Source: Casuarius casuarius
Lineage: Eukaryota; Chordata; Aves; Casuariiformes; Casuariidae
Direction of reading: 5' to 3'
Length of the DNA: 64,000 nucleotides
Assembly: GCA_003342895.1 (NCBI GenBank)
Contig: PTFA01000011.1
Location: forward strand, 8,271,081-8,335,080
Part shown: piece by piece, positions 1-12,592 of the stretch
How the letters are laid out: every line of letters starts with the position of its first letter
Numbering within the stretch: the first letter of the stretch is position 1
Notes under the pieces: model-generated
Seen by the model: the letters and a program-made list of their open reading frames with translations, nothing else
Told to the model about the DNA's origin: nothing
The model's database searches: none
Position numbers and translations under genes: made by a program

Positions 1-1571
1 CACCTGCTTTATCTCCATTTATAGATGTAAAGGCGGCAGCAAAGTAAAATGCTTCAGCCTTTCCTTTACATGCAAAGCAGCAGGGGGGTGATTAACAAAA
101 ACTGACCATACCATCCTTTAGATCCACCTGCTAGAGGAATAGAGTTTCTTCTTGTGTTAGAAGTGGATGAACAAAACATTTGAAAAGATCCAAAATGTAA
201 ACATTCATGCTTCCCCTTGAAGTTTTACAAAAAAATCGTGAACAGCATTCTAATTCCTCCAGTCCCCCAAGCAGCACGCTATGCTTCCCACACTGAACTA
301 CCAGCACCTCCCTGCACCATCCATATGAACATTCAGGCATCAGGAGACAGTAACTAAAGATTTTTCTATTTGTAAGTAGCACCAAAATAACCAAATATAT
401 TTTGATTCATATAATCCTGTTATTTCTGTTTGAGTACTGTATTGACAAAATGCGAAGGAATTACTTCTTGTAGCACATAGGCCAAAAAGGATGGCTGTAA
501 TGGCCAAAATGGGTTAAAATATCAATTAGATAAATTAACAAAAGGAAAAATCTATATTATAAAGACTAAAGATGCAGGTATGACCTCCAGCTTGGTGAAC
601 TCTTAAACCAAACTGTGCTAGAAGCAGAGAAGTCATACTGGAGAAGCAGCTCTGCATACTTGTCCCTTCAGCTGATATCCTTAGAGAGGATAGTGAACTA
701 GAGTAACCACTGGTTTGACTCATTATAGCTGTTCTATATACAGCAACAAATATTTTGCCTCCAGCATTTTCTCCTCTCCTGTTTTTGCAGTTATATAGCT
801 TCTGATTATACAGGCCAGTGTAATTTAAAGGATTAGCATTAATTTGTGTAGGCATCCAAACCATCCAATTGAACTTGTCATTTCAGTATCTGGTGGCTTT
901 CTCTATTGTTGTTCATATAATGAAGCTAAGTTTGAATCCAAAGGGTTTGAAGTTTTAATTTAAGGAAAAGAAGTTTTCTGAGTAGAAACAGTTTTTGAGC
1001 ATGAGATTAAATGCTTTGCTGAACTGAGATTCCACTGTCCATATAGGCACAATTCTTCCTAGATTATTAGAGTAATAACTAACACTTTAATATATGATCC
1101 AACTTCAATATTCCAGAGCAACAGTAAATTGCAGGATAATACTCCCTATTCAGGCAAATCACCCTGAACAAGGGCTAAGCCTTATTTGTTGGCATATATT
1201 CAGAATATTTTTCATTTACTTAGTGTCTCCAAGGAAGATTTGGAGGATCAGGGCCTTAGTTCAGGATTTGGCCTGAAGTGTTTAGTGGCTTTCTGCACCG
1301 GTAGTTTTGTTTTGCAAGGGCTGGAATGAATTTTACTTATCTGGACATGTGCAGATTAAGGTGTTCTTTGCTTCATCACCCATGAGAAGTAGCATCCTGA
1401 GCAAAGTATGTTGACTCAGCAATTTTAAGGGCATTAGAGGTCTTAGCATTAACATAAATTCTGCCAACATTTTATTGGGTAGTTTAGGATGCCTGATAAG
1501 TGAGGCAATAACATGAGCTGTAGAGAAAAGCCTTTTGCTGTGGAATAGTTTACTTCAGGTGCTTTGTAGTG
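1..1571. other. Non-coding, unique AT-rich DNA
   Basis: No exon, RNA gene or recognisable interspersed repeat seen. Short ORFs on both strands lack splice context and codon bias. Confidence 0.6.
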
Positions 1572-1578
1572 TTTTTTT

Positions 1579-1661
<83 letters not shown>

Positions 1662-1665
1662 NTTT
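1572..1665 (+). repeat. (CT)n plus poly-T tract with one N
   Basis: A T8 run is followed by (CT)n from 1580 to 1603 and then nearly 60 T residues with an N at 1662. On the minus strand it reads as poly-lysine and arginine/glutamate repeats, which explains the short ORF across it. The N suggests the length was not resolved in assembly. Confidence 0.95.
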
Positions 1666-4600
1666 GCGTGCATGTGCACATCTAGATTTGGCTGTTAGGA
1701 ATAATAGGCTATAATATATTTTTATGGTAATGTATAATATTTAAAGAGAAAAGATTCTGCATTGGATGCAACAAAACATCCTAAAACCATACAACATCAA
1801 GATGTATCAACATCAAGAACCAAGAGCTTGGAAAGAAAGAGAAATTGCATATAAGCCTCATACTTGAAGAGTGGTTATGTTTTTATTTTTGATTTTCATA
1901 GAAGTTTTTTTCTCTATACCGCTATTAAATAACAGCTCTTTTGTCTAAGCTGCTATGTTACAGTTTTTAAAATTTATGGATAGGATTTTATTATGACCTT
2001 ATCACTCAGCATAAGGCAGTACAGACGGAGAGTGAAGTCACAGATGAGTGACAATGAGGAAAGGACTGGGAATGAGCAAAGTCTTAGATACGCAGAGAAA
2101 GAAGGAGAAAATGATCTGGTTTAGCAGTCTTCTGATGGACTTCCTTACAGGCTGTGCAACAGAAATGATTTTCTAGAAGTGACAAGAAGAATGGCTTTAT
2201 TTCCCTCCAGATCTTAATCATATTAAAATGTTAAGCAAGTATTTACAGTAGGAAGGATTCTGCCACCTGAGGTTGGTCATTTAAAGTTAGGCTTATAAGC
2301 CCCAACAGCGTGATCTCATAGTCAATGGGGAGCATGTCCAGGAGATGACTTCCTCCTAAAATAGATACTTAAGGTAAGTCATATATCTGAAGGTACCAAT
2401 ATTTCTTCATTGGTTATGAATACTTATATTAAGGTCAGATAAAATCCATTCTATCTGTGCTCATAGAGAGATTGGAAATGGGGATGGGATTTCAAGCTCT
2501 ATACCTTATCTGAAAAGAGTATGTCTCTGGAATTATTTTTCCCAGATGCAGGTGCTTGATTTTTTTGTTTTTTTTTTTTTGTAGTGAGAAAATAGCCTTT
2601 TCAAAAGTGTGTGAGTACAGCTGTGAACTTCAATTAATTGGTGCTTTTAGGAAAAGGAGTCTGCTTTGACAGAAATAGTTTGGCAGTAAACATGCTGTTT
2701 TATTGAAATTAAAGTGTTTCCTGAAGATATATAAAGATGGAATTCTGATGACAAGTTTGTAGTGTCACATATCTGAACAGTTGTGGCTGGAACTCGTAGA
2801 TTGGGGCTGGGATGTAGAAGATGCAAGAATTTGCATCTTATTTTTTCTGTACCCCATGACCATTCTTTCTATATCCCATGACCACATTGAGTGTGATTAA
2901 GGGCAAAAAGGTAATAAATCATCCTGACTTTTTGAAGTTTTTGAATAAATGTCGGAAGTCCAGGAGCTATAGCAAAACAGAATGTATTTTTATACTCTGA
3001 TCAGCTTTGTTTATTAGTCAAGACTTCTCTTTGTATTACTGTGTGTTCTCAACTATCAGTGAGGTGCTTTGTATTATTTCCTACTCCCTCCCAAATGCCA
3101 AATTCAGACTGTCTCTACAGCTGCCAGAGTTTCCTACTTCCCCCACCACATTGTGTGATATTTTCAAAATACAATATTCTTCAGCTTAGAGTGCATCTGA
3201 AATGTAGGTACACTGTAAAATTAATTGCATGTAATAATATTCAGTGGCATAATACAAGGATTACTTTACCAGTTCTTTTACTACATTTTCTATTTAGTAA
3301 AAATACTTTCCATTTCCAAAGGAGCACTAGGACTGCTTCAGAATTCCCAGTATGCCCACGACTGCTGTAAAATCTGCATGCGGTCCGATCATTTTAGGTT
3401 GAACTTCTTTCAGAATCAATGGGTGCTGTTTGTACCCATTAGAGAAGATGGCTGTTTCTGTTACTACTGTTAATTTTGTTCTTCTTTATCAGCAGTTCCC
3501 TTTAATTTTCTTATTGTGTTCTTTTCTTTATTACTTTCTTCTTTCCATGCAGCTGTCTCTCACTGTAATCTCACAAATTGTCATCTCATTACTTACCCTG
3601 AATAAAAGGCAGTATCTCCCCTACTCCAGGGAAATACCAGACTAAATGCAGTTCAGTTCCTGCTTTTCTTTTGTTTCCAAGGGAATATAAACTCTATATC
3701 TGCCTGACTGCAGAAGTAAAAATGCTGCAGGAAGGAGCCAAGTCTCCTACCATTCCCTAACCACCCATGCAGAAGGTGGACCCAAGGTGAGAACTGGCCA
3801 TGCAGTGCACACTTTCTGTATTTCAGTATGCCAGGCTTGTATCATATGATACAAGATTACTGAACTTACTACAAATGGTTTCACTGCAACACAAATCAGT
3901 TTCTTTTCACCATTTTACACCATCTTCAATTTAGCCTTAACCTCTTTTCTTTATCTGTTTTCTTTCTTTGCTCTCCACTAAAATTTTCAGGTTGCTCTGT
4001 TTACAGAAATAAGATAAAGTGGCCTGAATGATGCCAGGAAAAAGGATTACAAAGTTCTGAAAGATAACTGAGAATCTTACAAAAAGAAGGACAAAAAGGA
4101 TGAAAGAGCAGAACTTTATCCTTTTTAGTTTTAATTTCATCATGATGACTCTAGAATACAGCTGTTAATAGAAATAATTCGTGTTGGTTTCTAAAATGTA
4201 TAGAAAACTGGCAAAAAGTGTGAAATAAAATATTGGAAAATGTCATCTTAAATTCAGTAGGTCAGATTCTCAGCTGGTGTAAAATGAAACATTGTTGATC
4301 TCCAACCTTTTAAGGTTAGGTCTAGTGTGTTTCCAAAGGGCTTTCCTATTTTATGCAGCAATATAACTTTCCAGTCTGCTTTTTATTCCATTCCAAATTC
4401 TTTTTCAATTGATGCATATCTAAAAATCTATTAAAGATGAGCTGTGGAACAATATAAATGCTCAGTCATAATATTATGTCTTTGAATGAGTTCTTTGTTA
4501 TTAGAAAAATATCAGGAGTAACCCCTTTAGAGCTCTGATTCTGCTTTAACTTCAATGATTCAGGCGAAGTTTGCACAGAAACTTTTGTGTCATAGTTTCA

Positions 4601-5484
4601 GTTAGAATGCTACTGTCGTACCATGTGATCTGTAGGTTACCTGGGATGGTTCCTCCTATGTCCACTTTACCAAAAATTATCAGCCAAGATGTTAATACTG
4701 TAGAAAAAAAATCTTTTTTTTCTTTCTCTGTGACATTGAGAACTGCTGCATAGACTAAGGGTTATTGTTTAAATGATCTGTAATGCCTTTCTAAATCTTT
4801 ACTTTAGTAGTCTCCTACTATGAATAATGACTGTGACTTCTTGACTTTTCTCATGGTGTTAGGTACTATCCAATATGTGCAGAACCAGCAGGAACCTATC
4901 CTTAAAGGAGCCCTAGTGAGATGGTTAGGTTTATTCCTCCCTTCTCTTCTTTCTGAATTTTAAAGTGGTAACAAGCTCTTTTTGAAGCACCGTTTCTTGT
5001 GCCACTGTAGAATATTCTCCAGCCGGAATACTGAAAATTCCATTGCGTCAGAATCCTCAGAATTACTTCAAGTTTAAACTGAGTCTCTAATATTCAGTGC
5101 ACTTTCATTAGCAATAATTATTTAAAATTAGCTTGGTAGTCTTACCACATATAGGTTATTACTAAGTTTTTGGAAGTGAGTTCTGAGAGTTGTATCTAAT
5201 AATCTAGTACTTGATAACAATCTCTTATATTTTAGGGCACTCTTCATTGTTGTTAGATTTTGTGTCCTCTGAAGGTAAAACTATTATCATATTCATTGCT
5301 GTTAAAATGGAACAATAAAATTTTAATCTAAATCTTATATTAAAAATTTCAGCCACTGCTCAAGGAGCAATGAGGAGCATGCAGCAGTCTTCATAAGGGC
5401 CCTTTCAGAGAAACATTTTTAAGAAAATATTTATATTTAATATTTAGGGTGGTAAACTGGTGTTTCTTTTTTCTTTTTTTTCTG
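1666..5484. other. Non-coding, unique AT-rich DNA
   Basis: Overlapping short ORFs near 3.0-3.6 kb in all three plus frames reflect pyrimidine-rich sequence rather than coding. Nothing else recognised. Confidence 0.6.
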
Positions 5485-5690
5485 AAGATGGCACTATTTG
5501 CATTCCGATTAGTGAATTCTTGGTGTTGCACAAATCGGTCTCTGAGACTTTCCAAAGCCAGTATTAGATCTTCCTTTGTGTAATCTGTCTGCAGCAGGGC
5601 AGCTAAAGGCATATACTAGGCTAAGAGGTTGTTCAGTAATGTCAAATGAATCCCTGGAGCCCTGCTCTCTGTCATATTATTTTCTGCAAA
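5485..5690 (-). other. Exon-like or fossil coding island
   Basis: On the minus strand a reading frame runs through roughly 5690 to 5485 with protein-like composition, for example a segment TKEDLILALESLRDRF (about 5583-5534). It is interrupted by one in-frame TAG near 5620. A second minus-strand frame is also open across the same interval. The minus-strand 3' side runs into an A-rich stretch of AAAAAAAAGAAAAAAG type with no good donor. This could be a decayed exon, a fragment of a processed copy, or a conserved non-coding element of higher complexity than its surroundings. I cannot assign it to a family. Confidence 0.15.
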
Positions 5691-5825
5691 TGCTGACACA
5701 AATGAAGTGAAGCATTTATTTATATTCATATACATATTATTATGGTAATAGGATTGCTGTTGTATCAATATGAGAATTTAAATATTTGAGGTGTAACTTT
5801 ATGGTCTTTTTTTATGATTACTTTA

Positions 5826-5844
5826 CACCCCCCCCACCCCCCGC
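5826..5844. repeat. C-rich tract
   Basis: A short run of C residues broken by single A and G residues within AT-rich DNA. Low complexity only. Confidence 0.85.
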
Positions 5845-6073
5845 CAATTGAATTGGAGACTCATGGGATTAAGAAATAGTGCAACTTGGTTTCTGCATGA
5901 ATAAGGAGGGTAACAGTTTGAGAGCTTAAAATAGCTGTACCTTAGGTGAGGGGCTGTATTCTAATGCTTAACTGCTTCCTGCATGTATGTAAATGAAATA
6001 TATCCAGTAATATGTGACAAGCTGCGTGACTACAAAGGATACCTTAGACCTGCCAATGCATTGTGAGACAGAA

Positions 6074-6110
6074 GGGGAATAAAACTTTTCTTTATTCCCC
6101 AAAGAAAAGT
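6074..6110. repeat. Two overlapping, mutually exclusive inverted repeats
   Basis: Stem 1 pairs GGGGAATAAA (6074-6083) with TTTATTCCCC (6091-6100) around a 7-nt loop. Stem 2 pairs ACTTTTCTTT (6084-6093) with AAAGAAAAGT (6101-6110), also with a 7-nt loop. Both are perfect 10-bp stems; they share 6091-6093, and each arm of one lies in or next to the loop of the other, so only one can form at a time. Confidence 0.85.
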
Positions 6111-8440
6111 GAGTATCCATTGTGAATTCCATTTTTATGAGTGCAATAATGCACTTCAGTAATGCTTTTGGGTTATGATTCAAACAAAGAAGAGTGCTGT
6201 TTAACCCCTTGCTTGCAGAAATATCCAAAACACTTACAATTCCCATTCAAGTTAAACATGAAACATTTTATGAGGCAGCACCTTCACTTGTAGGGGGAAA
6301 TACGTATTTTTAATCTCCTAGTTGACTGAAGAACATGGCCCATCTGTACCATTCAGACCTAACCCTCTGCTGAGTGTCATGTGTATATATTTATATGTGT
6401 AGTTGCTGTTACATGTTGATTGTTACGTGTTATTTTAAAACTTTTTTAGATCTTTTAAAAAAATCTGTTTGTAAAAATAAGAGACTACAAATAGGGTCTT
6501 TCTTCCAGTTCCTGCATTTGTCAAATTTTGAGGAAAAGGGTTTTATGTTTTAGAAATTCAGGTTACTGTTCTGCTACTATGCTGCTTTTAACTGTTGACT
6601 CCTATTTACCTCACATATCCATGGGATTAGACATATTAAGTCTGTTAAATACAACTGCTGTGGATTTCATTTCCCCTTTTAACCTTTCTACTTCTTTACC
6701 TGTTCATTATGTTAAGAAGGAAGACATGAAAAATCGGTTGATTTGGGGCTGCTAAATGCTTGATACCTCTTCCATCCTTCCTTAATGATGGTTTATTTAT
6801 ATTTGTGTTTCTTCCTTCCAGCCATGCAGCTCCCATCCACTCTTCATTGCTTTGAGGATTAAGTCAAGGATTTAGTGGTTGCTGGCTGTTACTCTTTTAT
6901 TTTGTTTCTAGTTTTCTGCAACTCTAGTGTACAAATATACAGACCCTTCCACAGTTTTCAATCTTGTCATGTTTTATTTCATTTGCTAGTACATTCTTAT
7001 GTGATATTTGTAGTTCTTCAACATCCATTGCCTCAGGGTGAGTTCAGTAGAATTCTGCAGGAATTTGTTTAGTCTTTAAGATGTATCAGTTTGTTAATAA
7101 TGTTACAGGACTTGGAAAGCAAATAATATTGTGCTATTTTTAGTAGGAGGAGTTTATTCACAGTTGCATTTTGGCAGATTTATTAATATATAGTTTCCTT
7201 GAACTTAGTGTTTTGCTGCCAGGATGAACTTCAGCAAACTGTGTGTGTGTGTTTGTACACACACCTATAAAAAGTGTAGCATTATGTATACACTCCTGTC
7301 TTCACTTTGACTTTTAGTCTTCAGATTACTTATAATCTGAATCTCCGCCACATGGTAGAATAATTTTGATCTTTTATTTCCCGTTACATTTACCGTGTTG
7401 CAATTAAAGTCTCTAGTCACCTAGTAATTGTTTTGTCACCAGTCAAGGGTATCCATAACAGATGCAACTATCAGAGCTATCATACTATATAATCAAGAAA
7501 ACACATGCTTTTAACTTGCACCAAAAAAATAAAGTATTTATGTTCATTGGGAAGCTAAAAGCTCAGGGGCCTTGTTAATGAGAGAACTTCACTCCTGCAT
7601 CACAGGTTCAAATGTAGACTAGCTTAATATTTAGTGTAAGTTGTTACCATCTGAAAGGTGTTCCATAATCCATGAGGAATGGAAAAATAGTCACATACTA
7701 GCTTCTGTGGCTCCTAGATCTCTAGGTGCCAACATCTGACAATCATACTTTATACAGGGACATTAATGGTTTGTTTTACCCTTATGGAAATCGAGGTGTA
7801 ATAATACAAAACTGCATATAATGATCATGTAAATATTTCCATTCTTAAAATACTGCTCACATGGGGCAAAGCTGAAGGATATTTGAAAGCCACTGTGAGA
7901 AAGGGAGAGGTACCACCTACCCCTCTGCCTTTTACAATATTGAGTTTCTTGGTTTGTCAGTTAAGGGTAATAAAGATGCTCAGCATCAGGGAGCACAGGG
8001 CCTTCCTTTAAATAAGCAAGATTTACTGGAAGTTTTCTATGAGGTTTTGCAGAGTAATAATTCCAAGTTGATTTTAAGAAGTGAAAAAGTTTGTCACTAG
8101 TGTTAGTGTTTTCCTTTGAGTTCAGATCGCTTGGTGATGGTATCTATTCCAACTCGTACCTTACAAAGTTGATGTTACACAGTTGTGTGCACTAATGAAA
8201 GTTAAGCAGAACATACTTAAATAGCTTTAGTACTTATATAAATATAGTGAATATAGTAACAAATTACTGCATTTTTACTTTACAATACTGGAAATAATAA
8301 ATGTGTGCATATGTAATGCAAGTTAAACAGAAGAATAATGACATTAGGATTTACAGGATAAGGTCTTAATAGGCAGAAGTTTTCAGTACTCATTTGAAGG
8401 CACCAAAATTTTTAGGACTTGATTCTGGAAGATTAGGAGA
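6111..8440. other. Non-coding, unique DNA
   Basis: No recognised element apart from the GT/AC inverted repeat at 7.24 kb. Confidence 0.6.
7241..7264. repeat. GT/AC inverted repeat
   Basis: (GT)5 followed by TTTGTACACACAC; the GT and AC arms are complementary and can fold back over about 8 bp. Likely a diverged GT microsatellite. Confidence 0.6.
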
Positions 8441-8530
8441 AAAAAAAAAGGGGAGGGGGGGCAGGCCCTAAGTGAGAAAACACTAGTATGTTGTGTAGAT
8501 TTCTTCTTCCCTTCCCCCCTCCCCCCCCCC
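8441..8530. repeat. Facing G-rich and C-rich tracts
   Basis: A9 followed by GGGGAGGGGGGG (8450-8461) faces CCCTTCCCCCC T C10 (8509-8530), about 50 nt away. The two can pair over about 11 bp, and each alone could form a four-stranded structure (G-quadruplex or i-motif). Confidence 0.8.
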
Positions 8531-10055
8531 AAACAAAACACTACATAAATATCAAAGTCAAATATTACCCAGAATGGGGAAAAAGAAAGCCAAGAAACTA
8601 ATTACACACTTGTCAGCAATGTTACAGTTTTGGTCAATGTTCTGGCCTTTGATTTAGGAATATAATGGTAAAATACCTACATAAAGGATTCATTTTAAAA
8701 TACAAAGTGAAAAATAGTGTCATCTGGTTTCGTCATCTTTATCATCTGTCTGTCTGCTTAAAGGATTTGGGGACTTCAATGTCTCTGTTCCACTCTTCAA
8801 ACCATAGTAATCATAGATACTTAATGGGTTAAGATTTATTTTAAGACCAAATTTGTTTCAAATTAATCTACTTTATCACTTTCTTAATCACCTGAAGCCA
8901 CAAGCCTTATTATTAGCACTGCTGAGCATCTGTATATTCTTTTGACTATATTCTTTTGACTTCAACAAGTGCTGTAAGTATTCAGTATTTGTCAGATTCA
9001 GACTTGTACTCCAGAAGTTTCATTTTCATCATCATAGATTAATTTTGCCCTTTAGTGCATCTTGTAAAGGCTCATCAGGTTAATGCAAACCAGCCCAGCT
9101 GCTAGAGATACAAAAACATTGTTTTGAAGAGTTCTTGGCTGTTATAAAACATTAAAGATGCATAGTGCTGGGATATTTGTAAGGGAAAAGAACATCTTTC
9201 TTCTCAAATGGTAGAGCACATCTGAGCAGCTGCGCAACAGTAAACAGTTAAACTGACATTTAAAAACTTATTTCATTAAAATAAAAACTACAGTCAATAA
9301 TTTAAGAGAACATGGAAATTGGGGAGCATAAACCAGATTTGATTTAGCTATACTGCATTTCATTAACCACATTTCTAAATTAGCAACTACATTTATATAA
9401 ATGTAAAAAGTTATAATCTTTCTTGCCATTTTGTATACTATTGTCATCAAATATTAATTTAAAAGCAGTATGTTTTTCTAAGTACAGTTTTCTCTTCCTG
9501 AGAACTTTAGACTTTCTGCTTCTCAAAGACTTTTTCCTTCTGGCTTTAAAACTTCTGTTATTTATGGAACTTTTCTTACAGACACATACTTGGAAGGTCC
9601 TTCCTGTTACTATCTTGGGATCAAAAGACCAAATAATGACTGCAACCTGATATCATTTTTATAAGAAGTCTGAATATATATGTTAAATTTTCAGTATAGG
9701 GATATAGGAATTGCTTGCTTATAATTTATTAGTGCCTCAAGACTTTAGTTGCAAGCAGGATACATGTAGTGCATAATGAATAAGTAGAAGAGTCTCCATT
9801 CCACAGCCACCTCTATCTGAAGACAAGAGACAGAACTTAAAATGCAACATTGTAACTGGTTTTATGTAAAGAAGTAGCCCTTGGTGTTTTTTTTTTTTTA
9901 AGCTTTTATTAAATTTTCAAGATGCAAGCTCAGTTCTTTCCAATGTGACCACATAGTTTGATACATAGCGAATGGATGAATTACTGAATTACTGTTCATT
10001 GCAACTTGAAAACAGCATAATGTACTGCATGTGCATAGAATGGTATAATTTAAAG

Positions 10056-10081
10056 TTTATTTATTTATTTATTTATTTATT
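10056..10081 (+). repeat. (TTTA)n microsatellite
   Basis: Six perfect TTTA units. It resembles AU-rich elements, but nothing nearby suggests a 3' untranslated region. Confidence 0.9.
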
Positions 10082-11949
10082 ACATTTTTCTTGCCAGGGA
10101 GACTTTTCTTTTAAGCTTAAACTTCTTAAAGAAAGAAAACAGCAGAAGAATTGATTCCAGCCCTGTACTTGCAAAATGAAGTGGCTTGCAGGTACATCCA
10201 ATTAATTTTTAATAACTACCAGTTTGAGGGTTTCAGTTGGGCTACTTTCTGATTTGTTTCTCAGAAGTTCCCTCTGAAAAATCTTTTTGGAATGGATCTG
10301 ATGGTTTAAGATCTCAGAACTCATGAGTGATATGCTTAAGACAATGTTTCATTAAATCATCTCTTCATCAGTTGTTAGTAACAACTTGACACAATTTTAT
10401 ACTTCACTGCTATATTTTGTTTAAAAAGCATTAATAAAGGATTTATATTATTCACCATCGTCTGATATGTTGGATTGTGTAAGTATATACTCATACATTG
10501 CATAAGTTTTTGAAAGAGACATTAATTGACACCTACTGTTGATGTTAATTATCTAGCATTAACATAATGTGGCATACAGTCTTTCTGAAGTCAAAGCAGG
10601 TGACATTAAAATATTAGTGCAGGATATTAAGTAAACCTGACTTTTAAATACGTTTTTAAACAACTGTCTCATTAGAATTATTCACTCTTTTTTCATTGTT
10701 TTCTGAACTAAAACTTTTCTCCTCATATTAAAAATAACCAGAAACTAAGGGTCTCTTATTTATTCTCTTTCTGAAAATGTATATCCAAGCAGTGTGAATG
10801 TAACCATAAATAAAATGTGGTTTGTGTGGAACATGTAGAGTCCTTTATTTTTACTTAAGTAAGCAAGGCTTAAAACGTAACTTACGTTTCCTTGTATCAT
10901 TTTTAAATACAGCTGCTTATAAAATGAGTAGCACAGTGTGGGAACAGGATAAAATACTAAGGCAGGGTAGTTGACATGAGTATGTGATTTGTAGGGCAAA
11001 TAGAGCAATAGGGTTCCAAGGTTTTGAAGATGAATAACAACATGAAAAATACTGTTTCAAGGCTGTGCAGAAACACATGTTTTGGAAGTAATAGTCTGTT
11101 TTAATAAAATCTATATTTGATGCCCACTGCATATCTAAGATTTCTCGAAGTATTTATTGTAAGCATTACTGCAGTGATAGATGGTGTTAGGGGAGTGGGG
11201 TAGATTGAGATGCTTCTTACTGTGGCTTCTGACAGGTGCCCAGTGCATCCTTCCCTAGCTGTAGTTTTGACAAGAAATGAGCAGTGCCTTACCCTGACCT
11301 GCAGATGTGTTAACTGGCTGGCCCATGTAGGTGGAATGACTGGCTGGGTGCACTCCTGCTGCCACCTGCCCTTCAATGAGAGCACTTGTTTAGACCTCTG
11401 TCCAGTTGCCCATTTCCATAAAGTAAGTAGAGTTCATCTCTGAGAGTCCTTCTCTCCAATTTGGTTACAATTTATGAACAGATCCAACACTTATTATGGG
11501 CTTTTATTTAAAGTGGGGATATTATTTCATAAATCTTATTTTCAAAGTAAAACTAGGAAGAAAAAGTTCATATTTATTCATTTTTGTTTAGTCAACTATT
11601 ACTGGAAATATATATATATTATGTTTACCCAGCATCCACCTATTAAGATATAATTCTGTTGGCATGTCTATGCCAGTTTAGTGATTGTTTAAACAAAAGC
11701 AATAACTACATTTAGGAGTTGTTGCCTCCATAGAAGTTGGAGGGAATACTGGTTGCACAAAGAAAGATAGAGATACCACAAAGTTAGTCTGCATATAAGT
11801 GAGTGAAAAGGCAGCTGGAAATGCAGCATAAGGAGTTCTTTTAATAATAATAAATGCTCTGTGTAGTGGTAGAAAATGGAGTCTTGTCACTTTATTTTAC
11901 ATTATGAAGGTATCAGCCTGCAGATAAATGAAGGCAAGTTTGAAAAGGA

Positions 11950-12592
11950 GGTTTATCTAGTACATTGCATTCAAATTGGAATGAGCAAAGCGGGTCCAGA
12001 AGTATGCAGGGTGGACTGGAAATTCAGTATTGCATTAATACTCTCTTGATGTAAATTCATAAGCAAAATGGACATTTTTTAAAATGTGCTATTAATTAAA
12101 CAGCTCAAGACCAAACACATCTGTCTAAGGTGCAGTATGGCAGATAGTGTTGAACATGTACGTGCTTAAAATGTGGCATTGTAATATGTGCTTACCAGTT
12201 CAGTCTTGTGTAGTCTAGGATGGAAGCCTGCAGAGATGGCATTATGCAAAATAGTAATGCAGTGTATGGCACTTAAATGCTTAGATAGCAAGAACAATGT
12301 CAACAGAAGAGGAGAAACTGACAACTTTCATGCTAAAAGGAAATGAAAGTGGTACTCCTGGTTATCAGTGCCATTTGGATTGGCAAAGCCCCTTTCAAAG
12401 GTACAAAAAAGCCCATATGTTGTGGAGCACATTGAGATAACAAGGCATACACAGTATTTAAAATTGCAGTGAAAACAGTGAATAATAAAGGCTTATTTGA
12501 GAAGAATATATATCTATTATGTTGCATTCAAAACTGAATGGGCAAAAGCAGAGATTGCAGTATGCAGTTAAAACTACCATCTGGCATATACT
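11950..12592 (+). repeat. Pair of diverged direct repeats
   Basis: About 60 bases at 11950-12009 resemble 12507-12567 (shared TTGCATTCAAA, GAATG, GCAAA and AGTATGCAG). They lie about 560 bases apart. They could be edges of an ancient unrecognised element. Confidence 0.35.

Noticed and set aside
1449..1679. Minus-strand ORF rich in lysine and Arg-Glu repeats
   Set aside because: It is the reverse reading of the poly-T and (CT)n tract and contains an N.
3007..3645. Run of plus-strand ORFs of 60-109 codons
   Set aside because: Three frames are open at once in pyrimidine-rich DNA, with no splice-bounded exon or recognisable domain.
10056..10081. ATTTA-rich stretch as an mRNA instability element
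   Set aside because: It is a simple TTTA microsatellite with no coding end or supported polyadenylation site nearby.
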